The notes under the pieces: generated by a model
Databases searched by the model: none
The model's input: the letters and a program-made list of their open reading frames with translations, nothing else
Told to the model about the DNA's origin: nothing
Assembly (NCBI GenBank): GCA_905216095.1
Contig: CAJMSQ010000002.1
Span: forward strand, 1 to 64,000
Reading direction: 5' to 3'
DNA: 64,000 bases
Origin: an uncultured bacterium
GTDB taxonomy: Bacteria > Bacteroidota > Bacteroidia > Bacteroidales > Bacteroidaceae
Made by a program: the position numbers and the translations under genes
Part shown: in pieces, positions 51,313-59,210 of the stretch
Layout of the letters: each line of letters starts with the position of its first letter
How positions within the stretch are numbered: position 1 is the first letter of the stretch

Positions 51313-54054
51313 ATGAGAAAAATGACCCTCCTTTTTTCGCTCGTTTGCGCATTCTTTATCAGCGCAACGGCGATGGCGCAGACTCTTGTTACTGAATTGC
51401 AGGACAAGGGTGTCAAGTCAGTGAGTGCCACACCTGTCAGTTCGTTAGATGAACTGCAGGAAGGAAAATGGTATGTGATGGAAAATGACCTTGGTGGTCG
51501 GAGCTATGTCTATGACAATCATGCAAATGGTGGTCTGCAGCGTGCGACAAGTGGCTCACATATTACAGCAGGCATGACCACGACTGACTGCGGAAAGGCG
51601 CTGTTTAGAATAACGAATAGGAAAACGGCATCAGTAGGTAATATAGATGTTGTAGGCTTTCGTATGCAATGGGGTACAGGTTATTACACTAAGTGGCCGG
51701 ATACTCACAATACTAAAATGCCGACTTCAGAAACAGTAGATGAAAGTGAGGAAAATACCAGTACCGGATGGGTGTATGCTGCTCCGCTGACATACAATAA
51801 TTCCACATGGTTTCAATTAATGAAAAATACCAATACGCAATTCAGTGATGGTTATGCTCATATTGCGGCAGGTCGAAATATTTTCATAGACAATCAAGGT
51901 GCCAATGCAAATGTTGTGGATTGGTCTACTTCTAGCTCTTCTGTAGTAAATAATTCAACTTCAAGAGGAAACAACTACTGGCAGGTCTATGAAGTTGAAC
52001 TGAGCGACCTTGTAACGGTTGCTATTGAAGTGAAAAATGAAACTGATGGCGATGAGGTTCCATACAAGGTTGAGAACCTGCAAATACCCGTTGGCTCAAC
52101 CATTACACTCAGTAATTACCTTCGTAAGTATTCTTTCGTAACCTATGACAACATAACGAAAACCGTTTCGCTGGACGATGCTGTAGACGGCGTGATAACT
52201 TACACACAGACTTACACTGTAGATGAGGCAGCAGAGCGCGCGTTCCCCTTTGCCAGTTCCTACGAAGAGCTGATTGCCGGAGACAAGTGGCAGTCTATGT
52301 TCACTAAGAACGGACGTATGCATGTGTATGATGAAGAAACTATGAATGGTTCCACAAAATCATATCCCACTATTGACCGGGCTACTTTCACCGGCCTGAC
52401 TGACCAATATTTCTGGGGCTTCGTTCGTGCGAACCGTTTCAGCCCTGTAAAGATATACAATAAGGCAGCCGAAGACAAGACCCTCTATCTGATCAATACC
52501 AGTGGCTCCGGTCCTGTGCTCTTCCCATATGAAAATGCCAGTGTTGCCGATTGGACAACCAACGACTGGGTAATAGAGAAAGGTAAGGTGGCAGACGGTA
52601 CACAGTATTTCGGTGTCCGTGCAATGAGAACAAGTTGCTATATCAATAATAACGGTAACAAGGGATTCATGACCACATACACAGACGGACCTCTGAAGGA
52701 TGACGGCTCTAATATCAAGTTCACTCCTGAATTGGAAACTTACACAATATTGAAAGACCGCGCCCTCAACGCTCCCTTTGACGCTGTGTACAGCCTTAAT
52801 AAGGCCGCCCGCGACGAAATCCGTAACAGTTCCGCTAACACGGTAGAGCAGTATCAAGCCCTTATTGCAGACATCAATAACGATGAAAATACGACCGGTT
52901 TCGTAGACTGGAATGAGAACAAGTACTATTTCCTCCGCAACTATACCCCTGCAGGCGGAAAAACCTATCTGCTCGGTACGATAAATGGTATAGATGGAGC
53001 TGCCATCGAAATTACCGGTGAGGATGAACTCGGTAATACGACAGACACTCACATGACTTGCTCTGATGCCAACACCATTTGGCAGATTGTTACAAAACAA
53101 GGCGCTACGGCCGGTGGCGGCAACAGTACAGGTATCGGTGTGAGCCGTACCATCGCTCGCTACATCAAGCACATCAACAGCGGAAAGTTTTTCACTCATG
53201 CGGTGAACCGTTCGACACCGAGTACCACGGATACGAACTATCGTAAACTTAGCGATACGACTGAAGATGAAGAATATTACTTCGTAAACCTCGGTGCCGG
53301 CCAGCTCTTCCTGAAGAATACGCAATATAATGGTACCGGTGCCCAGGCTATGGCTCACTCCCTTAACTGTAATAATAACGGTGTGTTGGGAGAAAGTGGA
53401 AATGCCCACTACAAGAACACCCGCGATACTTGGTACGGAATTGAAGCCAAAACCCTCAAGATAAAACTCAACGAGGGCAACGACCACAAATACTATGCTA
53501 CAGCTCACTTCCCCTTCGCCATCACTATTCCTGAAAATGCAGGAATGACGGCTTATACGGTAGGAAGCATCAGCAGCGAAGGTGGTCACATGAATCTGGA
53601 AGAAGCCACAGGCGAAATCCCCGCAGGCACCGGCCTGATCCTTATCGGTGACAAGGCTACGTCTACGGTGAACATCATCGCCGGTTCCACCGAAATGGCC
53701 GAAGCCGACCCCATACTGAAGGGCGTGAACATGGCTGAGACTTTCGGCAGCAACATCGCCAAGACCGACGTACTTGTACTGGGTAAGGACGCTAACGGCA
53801 ACGTAGGTTTCTACAAGCCGGGTTCCGCAATGACCGGTCTCCGCAGCAACAGCGCCTACATCCTCGTAAGCGACGCTCCCGCCGGCACCGAAGCCAATGG
53901 ACTGAAGTTCAACTTCGGCGGCATTGCCAACGGAATTGACGGTGTGAACGCAGACAGCAACAACGGTCAGGTCATCTACGACCTGCAGGGTTGCCGCGTG
54001 AACAAGCTCTCCAAGGGCCTCTACATCGTGAATGGCAAGAAAGTCATCCGCTGA
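51313..54054 (+). CDS. Large secreted protein of cassette 1 (913 aa)
   Basis: Exported protein with a signal peptide (residues 1-22, ending AMAQ). It has a first third (about 30-310) with no counterpart in the neighbouring paralogue, then a region from about residue 315 to the end that is clearly homologous to the 866-aa protein downstream: KWQSMFTKNGRMHVYD, WGFVRANRFSPVKIYN, GFMTTYTDGP, YYFLRNYTPAGG and FPFAITIPENAG. Several of these look like beta-trefoil or lectin-type repeats. The C-terminus (GIDGVNADSNNG, then YDLQGCRVNKLSKGLYIVNG) resembles sorting tails of Prevotella-type secreted proteins. Codon use in the first two thirds is AT-richer than the surrounding genes. The function is unknown; glycan or host binding is a guess. 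Confidence 0.85.
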   Translation: MRKMTLLFSLVCAFFISATAMAQTLVTELQDKGVKSVSATPVSSLDELQEGKWYVMENDLGGRSYVYDNHANGGLQRATSGSHITAGMTTTDCGKALFRITNRKTASVGNIDVVGFRMQWGTGYYTKWPDTHNTKMPTSETVDESEENTSTGWVYAAPLTYNNSTWFQLMKNTNTQFSDGYAHIAAGRNIFIDNQGANANVVDWSTSSSSVVNNSTSRGNNYWQVYEVELSDLVTVAIEVKNETDGDEVPYKVENLQIPVGSTITLSNYLRKYSFVTYDNITKTVSLDDAVDGVITYTQTYTVDEAAERAFPFASSYEELIAGDKWQSMFTKNGRMHVYDEETMNGSTKSYPTIDRATFTGLTDQYFWGFVRANRFSPVKIYNKAAEDKTLYLINTSGSGPVLFPYENASVADWTTNDWVIEKGKVADGTQYFGVRAMRTSCYINNNGNKGFMTTYTDGPLKDDGSNIKFTPELETYTILKDRALNAPFDAVYSLNKAARDEIRNSSANTVEQYQALIADINNDENTTGFVDWNENKYYFLRNYTPAGGKTYLLGTINGIDGAAIEITGEDELGNTTDTHMTCSDANTIWQIVTKQGATAGGGNSTGIGVSRTIARYIKHINSGKFFTHAVNRSTPSTTDTNYRKLSDTTEDEEYYFVNLGAGQLFLKNTQYNGTGAQAMAHSLNCNNNGVLGESGNAHYKNTRDTWYGIEAKTLKIKLNEGNDHKYYATAHFPFAITIPENAGMTAYTVGSISSEGGHMNLEEATGEIPAGTGLILIGDKATSTVNIIAGSTEMAEADPILKGVNMAETFGSNIAKTDVLVLGKDANGNVGFYKPGSAMTGLRSNSAYILVSDAPAGTEANGLKFNFGGIANGIDGVNADSNNGQVIYDLQGCRVNKLSKGLYIVNGKKVIR

Positions 54055-54082
54055 TACGGACCGCACAGAGAACAGACTACAA

Positions 54083-54125
54083 GAACCGGCGGCGCACGGC
54101 GCAACGTCACACGCGCTGCCGGTTC
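54083..54125 (+). ncRNA. Hairpin between the two ORFs of cassette 1
   Basis: GAACCGGC ... GCCGGTTC with GGCGCA-rich loop. The same position in cassette 2 (57629-57665) has CCGGCAGC ... GCTGCCGG: different bases, same pairing. Confidence 0.5.
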
Positions 54126-54175
54126 ACCAATAACAGACCGGAATTATACATTCCATTAAAAGAACAAAACTCAAA

Positions 54176-54349
54176 ATGAAGACATATATCCAACCTCGTA
54201 CCGAAGAGATCAGCTTCTTCACCGAGAACATGCTCGCGCTGAGCACAGACCCGACCAAAGAAGCTACGGATTCCCAGAACTGGACCGAAAAGAAAGAACA
54301 GGACGGCGGCATGTTCGGCTCTTCCAACTACTGGGACGACAAAGACTAA
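54176..54349 (+). CDS. Small conserved peptide of cassette 1 (57 aa)
   Basis: 57 residues, no signal peptide or membrane segment. It is very similar to the 62-aa peptide of cassette 2: both start MK.YIQPRTEEI..FTE.ML (residues 1-20), have a variable acidic middle, and end GGMFGSSNYWDDKD. It begins 121 bp after the large gene. The N-terminal pattern (K-x-Y-I-x-P, then TE-x-ML) is shared with many short unannotated Bacteroidales proteins. The function is unknown; conservation of both ends and of the DNA after the stop argues it is a real gene. A secreted-protein chaperone, a peptide signal or a modified-peptide precursor are all possible. Confidence 0.7.
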   Translation: MKTYIQPRTEEISFFTENMLALSTDPTKEATDSQNWTEKKEQDGGMFGSSNYWDDKD

Positions 54350-54436
54350 ATCCCGCATCAACCTGCCGACATGCGGCAGGGGCGTCGCAGAGTCCCCCGG
54401 AGGGTAATTTTTTTGAAAGGGGGACTTTGCTTCGCC
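54350..54436 (+). ncRNA. Structured 3' element of cassette 1
   Basis: CCTGCCGacatgCGGCAGG (54362-54380) is followed by a long hairpin: GGCGtcGCAGAGTCCCCC (54381-54398) with GGGGGACTTTGCttCGCC (54419-54436). A 75-nt block (54333-54407) is identical to cassette 2 (57890-57964), although most of it is non-coding. Confidence 0.65.
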
Positions 54437-54467
54437 AAACATAAAGATAGATTATACTCATTCACTT

Positions 54468-54506
54468 GAGGCTGTGTCGTGATACCAATGCGACGCAGCC
54501 TCTTTC
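54468..54506 (+). terminator. Terminator of cassette 1
   Basis: GAGGCTGTGTCG ... CGACGCAGCCTC then TTT. Cassette 2 has GAGGCAGTGTCG ... CGACGCTGCCTC at the same place: a compensatory change of a base pair. The rest of 54507-54640 shows nothing. Confidence 0.7.
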
Positions 54507-54642
54507 CTATAATATTATATAAGGTGTATTTCGCATGACATAAGGTGTGCCTCGTCCCGAAGCCGTTCTTCTTCGAAATACGCTTCAAGTGGGTGCGTCC
54601 GGCGCGGTCTACAACTGAACAATGCCCTTCTTAAAACTTAAA

Positions 54643-54708
54643 AATAGGGTATATTTATATATTTTAACATTGGGGGGGGTAATTTCTTAACTATTATATT
54701 TACATTTG
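54643..54708 (+). promoter_or_regulatory. Cassette 2 promoter with G8 tract
   Basis: Same layout as cassette 1 but eight Gs (54672-54679), and -7 box TACATTTG at 54701-54708. Confidence 0.6.
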
Positions 54709-54994
54709 CGCTCGAAAAGAAAACGGGAAATTGTGCGAAGAAGCTTGCAAGAGTAGCTTTTACGCAAATTTTCCGGCCGGCCAAAGCCCACGGAAGTGCG
54801 GTTGCGTGCCGTCTGCATCCTTCTCGTTCCGGTAAGCCCGAAGAGAGACAAAATTACCCCATATTCCCTCGAAAGGCCGTCCGTCACCATCAACAGAAGT
54901 CAAAACTTGTCCGGGTTCCTCTCCTACGTCCCGACAGAAAAAACGCTCTCACGGATTTTTTTGACCCTCAATTATAAACTAAAAACAAGTGAAA
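54709..54994 (+). promoter_or_regulatory. Long mRNA leader of cassette 2
   Basis: About 286 nt, with blocks shared with the cassette 1 leader. No convincing small ORF. Confidence 0.5.
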
Positions 54995-57595
54995 ATGAGA
55001 AAAATCTATCTTTTCATGCTTACTCTCATTTGTGCAATGGGAGTAACTTCGGCCAATGCGGAGAAGACGAACCTTACTCTTAACGCCGCATCTGCCCAGT
55101 CTTTGTACGGAACACGTACTGATATCGGTTCCGGTCTCCCTACTGCGGAACAAATCGTCACTAATTTCGGAACCGATGACTATTCTACTAACAAAATGGT
55201 CTATGGAGTAGGTCAGGGGCAGAACTATACGACAGATTTTAGAAACGGTAGCGAAACCGGTTTCTCTTTCTATGGTCGCGGAAGGGTTGGCGGTGAATAT
55301 GTGGCCCAAGTGTATAATCTTAACAAGAATGTGTATTTCATGTATTTCACATTCAAGCTTACCGGTAGTACCAGTGCGACCTTTTCTGTTTGGAAAATTT
55401 CAAATTCTACCGCAACAAGGCTTACACAAAAAACAGCTGACTGGACATCAGGTCAGAACTATACATTCTGCATTCATGCAGATGAAGGAAATTCAGAGAC
55501 CCCGCTGTTAGGTGCAGATGACCGTCTTGTGGTCTTCTGGGACTGTAATTCCTTAGGGGTGAATATAGACATATCCGACTTTAAGGCCGCTGCATATGAT
55601 GATCCTTTTACTAAGAAAAATGTTACAGTCAGAGCTTCAGAAAATAATGCTGCAGGCTCTACATTCGAAAGTTCTTTCAGCTTGCCTGTTGCCGAGGATT
55701 ATCCTATTAAGAGTTTCCTTCCGGAAAGCATTCTGCTTGATTTTGATGACAGCTTCATTACGGTGACAGATGCAACTTCGGAAGTTCCCATTACATATAC
55801 CGAGCGTATTCCTTTCGCTACAAACTTTGATGATTTGAACAATCATGACAAGTGGGTGTCTATGTTTACGAAAAACGGACGTATGCACGTATATGATGAC
55901 AATTGTAATTATGGAAGCCGTAAGAGATATCCTACCATTGACAGGGCTACCTTTGCCAATTTGAGTGACAGGAAATTCTGGGGCTTTATCCATGATCCTT
56001 TTACATCTTCCACCGTTAAGATTGTAAACAAAGGTGCCAAGAAGGAAAAAGGAACTTTGTATCTCACAGACGGGAGCCTTGATATGGATATCCCACTGCT
56101 GTTTGCTACAGAACAGGGTTCTAATACTACCAATGAGTGGGTTATAGAGAAAGGCCAGACAGGTGATGACGGTGTACAATACTATTGTGTTAAAGCATCC
56201 GGAACCAGTCAGTACATTAACAACTATAACAATGCCGGCTTCATGACGACGTATACTGTAGGTGCTGGTGACAATGGTTCCAATATCAAGTTCACTTCAG
56301 AATTGGATACTTACAATCTTCTGAAAGAACGCGCCCTTGCTGCTCCTTATAATGCTGTACACAGTCTTACCCAAGAAGCACGTGCACTAATCATCGGTAG
56401 CACTGTAGAAGAATACCAGCGAGAGATTACTGCCATCCAAGAAATGGAAAATGACGGTGTCATACCGTTTGTCGATGGTGCATACTATTATCTCCGCAAC
56501 TATACTCCTGTCGGTGAAGATACGTATGTACTTAATTCCACAGACGGTTCAACAGCAACTACAGCCGAAGTTCCTTCGGACAAGATAGGGAATATTAGCG
56601 AAGGCATGAAATTCTTCGACATCAATTCCCTTTGGAAGATTGCGCAGGCCGATCCTAATGATGAAGGTTATATGGGCGGAAGCACAGATATAGGTGTAAG
56701 TAAGACCATCGGTCGTTATGTCACTCACGCCAACAGCGGCAATGTTCTTACTAACGCAGATACTCGCACACTCGTAGCAACACCTGCTAACAGGGATATC
56801 TACTACTTCGTAAACCTTGGTGCCGGCCAGCACTTCCTGAAGAACGCGCAATACGCTGGTGACGGTAGCCAAGCCAGTGCCAGACCTCTTATCGGCGTTG
56901 CCGGTGGTACATTGTCGCAGACACAACTTTCCTATGCTCACAAAAAGAATACCCGCGACACTTGGTACGGTATTCCTGTTACGAGTTTCGAGTTTGAACT
57001 TCACAAGGGCGTCGAGGGCGATGAAAGTTTCTATGCCACCGCACACCTTCCCTTCGCCATCAGCATCGATGAAACAGAAGGAGTGAAGGCTTATACCGTA
57101 GGCACTGTCGATAAAGAGAACGGCGTGCTGAACCTGAAAGAAATCAAAGGCACAATCCCTGCCAACACCGCAATGGTTCTGATTGGCGGTAAAAATAAAG
57201 TTACCGTGAACATCAAATACAACGCTACCGAGACTGCAGAGGCTAACGACTACCTGCAGGGTGTGAACATGGCACGGGATTACGATGACGAGATTACGAA
57301 AAACAATGTGCTCGTGTTGGGTACAGGTTCCACCGGAGCCAAGGTAGGCTTCTACCTGCCTGCCGACGCTTCCACCGGACTCCGCAGCAACAGTGCCTAT
57401 ATTCCCGTCAGCGCACTTGACGGTGTGAATCCCGCCAACGGTCTGAAGTTCAACTTCGGCGGCGTGGCCAACGGCATCGACGGCGTGAACGCTGACAGCG
57501 ACAAGAGTGATGTCATCTACGACCTGCAGGGCCGCCGCGTGAACAAGTTCTCCAAAGGCCTGTACATCGTGAACGGCAAGAAAGTCATCCTCTAA
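54995..57595 (+). CDS. Large secreted protein of cassette 2 (866 aa)
   Basis: Paralogue of the 913-aa protein. Signal peptide (residues 1-22, ending ANAE). Residues about 25-235 form a beta-rich domain not found in the first paralogue (GFSFYGRGRVGGEYVAQVYN, VWKISNSTATRL), resembling a carbohydrate-binding or jelly-roll module by eye only. From about residue 265 (FATNFDDL) the protein matches the first one to the end: KWVSMFTKNGRMHVYD, WGFIHDPF, GFMTTYTVG, YYYLRNYTP, ATAHLPFAI and the tail YDLQGRRVNKFSKGLYIVNG. The ATG at 54995 gives MRKIYLF, matching MRKMTLLF of cassette 1; a GTG 6 bp upstream is less likely. It has lower GC than the flanking genes over most of its length. Confidence 0.85.
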   Translation: MRKIYLFMLTLICAMGVTSANAEKTNLTLNAASAQSLYGTRTDIGSGLPTAEQIVTNFGTDDYSTNKMVYGVGQGQNYTTDFRNGSETGFSFYGRGRVGGEYVAQVYNLNKNVYFMYFTFKLTGSTSATFSVWKISNSTATRLTQKTADWTSGQNYTFCIHADEGNSETPLLGADDRLVVFWDCNSLGVNIDISDFKAAAYDDPFTKKNVTVRASENNAAGSTFESSFSLPVAEDYPIKSFLPESILLDFDDSFITVTDATSEVPITYTERIPFATNFDDLNNHDKWVSMFTKNGRMHVYDDNCNYGSRKRYPTIDRATFANLSDRKFWGFIHDPFTSSTVKIVNKGAKKEKGTLYLTDGSLDMDIPLLFATEQGSNTTNEWVIEKGQTGDDGVQYYCVKASGTSQYINNYNNAGFMTTYTVGAGDNGSNIKFTSELDTYNLLKERALAAPYNAVHSLTQEARALIIGSTVEEYQREITAIQEMENDGVIPFVDGAYYYLRNYTPVGEDTYVLNSTDGSTATTAEVPSDKIGNISEGMKFFDINSLWKIAQADPNDEGYMGGSTDIGVSKTIGRYVTHANSGNVLTNADTRTLVATPANRDIYYFVNLGAGQHFLKNAQYAGDGSQASARPLIGVAGGTLSQTQLSYAHKKNTRDTWYGIPVTSFEFELHKGVEGDESFYATAHLPFAISIDETEGVKAYTVGTVDKENGVLNLKEIKGTIPANTAMVLIGGKNKVTVNIKYNATETAEANDYLQGVNMARDYDDEITKNNVLVLGTGSTGAKVGFYLPADASTGLRSNSAYIPVSALDGVNPANGLKFNFGGVANGIDGVNADSDKSDVIYDLQGRRVNKFSKGLYIVNGKKVIL

Positions 57596-57628
57596 AGACG
57601 GACTGACCCGAGAGTAAATTCATGTAAC

Positions 57629-57665
57629 CCGGCAGCGCGTGCGGCGTTGCGCCCTGTGCTGCCGG
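57629..57665 (+). ncRNA. Hairpin between the two ORFs of cassette 2
   Basis: CCGGCAGC ... GCTGCCGG, equivalent to 54083-54125 with different bases but the same fold. Confidence 0.5.
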
Positions 57666-57717
57666 TGTACTCAAAACATACCGGAACCTGTGTTCCACTA
57701 AAAGAAAAATACCCGAA

Positions 57718-57906
57718 ATGAAGAAATACATTCAACCCCGTACCGAGGAAATCAACCTCTTCACCGAATCCATGCTGGCTAACTCGATTGAAGAGGTAGC
57801 CATAGACAAGACCGACCGCAACAGCAACGTAGAAAACAGCGACTGGACCAATAAGAAAGACGGTGGCATGTTCGGTTCGTCCAATTATTGGGACGACAAA
57901 GACTAA
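57718..57906 (+). CDS. Small conserved peptide of cassette 2 (62 aa)
   Basis: 62 residues, partner of the 57-aa peptide of cassette 1. It has the same start (MKKYIQPRTEEINLFTESML) and the same end (GGMFGSSNYWDDKD), with a middle (about 21-45) that differs in length and sequence. It lies 122 bp after the large gene, the same spacing as in cassette 1, and is followed by the same structured 3' element. No signal peptide, cysteine or membrane segment. The function is unknown. Confidence 0.7.
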   Translation: MKKYIQPRTEEINLFTESMLANSIEEVAIDKTDRNSNVENSDWTNKKDGGMFGSSNYWDDKD

Positions 57907-58060
57907 ATCCCGCATCAACCTGCCGACATGCGGCAGGGGCGTCGCAGAGTCCCCCGGAGGGTAAATTTTTAATAGGGGGACTTTGCCTCGCCAAAACAGA
58001 AAGGTTGATTATACCTGTTCACAAGAGGCAGTGTCGTATATTCATGCGACGCTGCCTCTT
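57907..58060 (+). terminator. Structured 3' element and terminator of cassette 2
   Basis: The same CCTGCCG/CGGCAGG hairpin and long GGCG...CGCC hairpin as cassette 1 (identical over 57890-57964), then the terminator GAGGCAGTGTCG ... CGACGCTGCCTC (58025-58058) with TT. 58061-58156 shows nothing. Confidence 0.7.
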
Positions 58061-58156
58061 TCCGTAATTTCATATACAACGTTTGTTCTTTTTCTGAAGC
58101 CCGATGCCTGTTGCGGGTATGCCCCGGGCGGCCGCGGCATCGCGGACGTATGCCGT

Positions 58157-59155
58157 CTATCCTTCCTTTTCTATCAGGCGGCGCACGTCCTCGCCAATGC
58201 GGCGATAAGGCTCGGAATCCACATAACCGGTGTGCTTGCGCAGCATTTCGGACACGCTTGCCACCGCGTGCTGATAGCCGGCCAGTTCGTTTTGCATTTG
58301 CAGCTGGTGGTCTGCCAGCCTGCGGATTTCGCGTTCACGTTCGCGCCTCAGAGCCTCGCATACGGTGGTCAGGATGGGGCATACGATGCCGTCGAAGAGG
58401 TCGTGTCCGCGCATATACAGGTAGGTGGTTTGCGGCGTAAGGCCCATGGCGATGAGTTCGTCGCGCAGCGGTTTATAGCTGGTGCGGCCCTGTGTGAACG
58501 ATTTCTGCAGCCGGGCAATCTTTGCATTGACCCTGTGGCGCAGGGCGTCGAGGGTGTGTTCGGGATGCCTGAAGTTAAGTTTGTCAAGACAGACAATGCG
58601 GTAGAAGTCAAGCATCGAGAAAGAACCGTGCCGGCCATAGCGGTAGGCCCATACGTTCCAGACGAACAGCGGCCAGATGATTTCGGAGTAACGGGCCAGG
58701 AAGTCCTCGAAATCGAATATCCTCCGGTCGTTCAGTGTGGCCATGACGCACACGTTGTGCAGGGCCGGTGCGTAGCACTGGAAACTTTCGATGGCGTAGG
58801 CATAGGTATGTATGACATAAGGGTTCGTGCAGACCTGTCGGGACGTCTCGGTCGCGCCCTGCATCAGGTAGTCGTAGTCGGCATCCACACAGGCAATCAT
58901 GCACGCGCCCAACCTGTTGCCGAGTTTGTTGGCCAAAGCCGTCTTTTTCCCCTTGCAAAGCGATGTCCGCGAGGGCAGCGTGACCTCGAAGCATAGCTTG
59001 TCGGTCTCGAAGGCGCGCAACAGGTTACTCCAGAAGAACACGTCGTCGTAACTTTCCACGTAGGCCACGATGCGTCGCTTTGCGTGGCTGCCCTGCAAAC
59101 GGTTGGCCGCCGCAATGTATTCGGAGTTAAGGTTCTGGGAAAGTCGCTTTGCCAT
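58157..59155 (-). CDS. DUF4435 protein, candidate PARIS effector (AriB-like)
   Basis: 332-residue protein with a DUF4435 domain, a TOPRIM-like nuclease fold. The two expected acidic sites are present: VESYDDVFFW (Glu34) and CVDADYDYL (Asp91, Asp93). In PARIS defence, AriB is the DUF4435 toxin that AriA holds and releases on sensing a phage protein; it then acts as an RNase on tRNA. The middle (about 110-200) is aromatic-rich, and the C-terminal 60 residues are a helical EALRREREREIRRLADH segment. The start MAKRLSQ at 59155 is preferred; the longer frame runs toward the ATPase stop. The gene lies 55 bp downstream of the ATPase on the same strand. Confidence 0.8.
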   Translation of the reverse strand: MAKRLSQNLNSEYIAAANRLQGSHAKRRIVAYVESYDDVFFWSNLLRAFETDKLCFEVTLPSRTSLCKGKKTALANKLGNRLGACMIACVDADYDYLMQGATETSRQVCTNPYVIHTYAYAIESFQCYAPALHNVCVMATLNDRRIFDFEDFLARYSEIIWPLFVWNVWAYRYGRHGSFSMLDFYRIVCLDKLNFRHPEHTLDALRHRVNAKIARLQKSFTQGRTSYKPLRDELIAMGLTPQTTYLYMRGHDLFDGIVCPILTTVCEALRREREREIRRLADHQLQMQNELAGYQHAVASVSEMLRKHTGYVDSEPYRRIGEDVRRLIEKEG

Positions 59156-59210
59156 GCTTTCGTGTCTTTTGTGAACGTCCGTGTGCCTCTCTGCCGCCTT
59201 GCGCGCCTTG

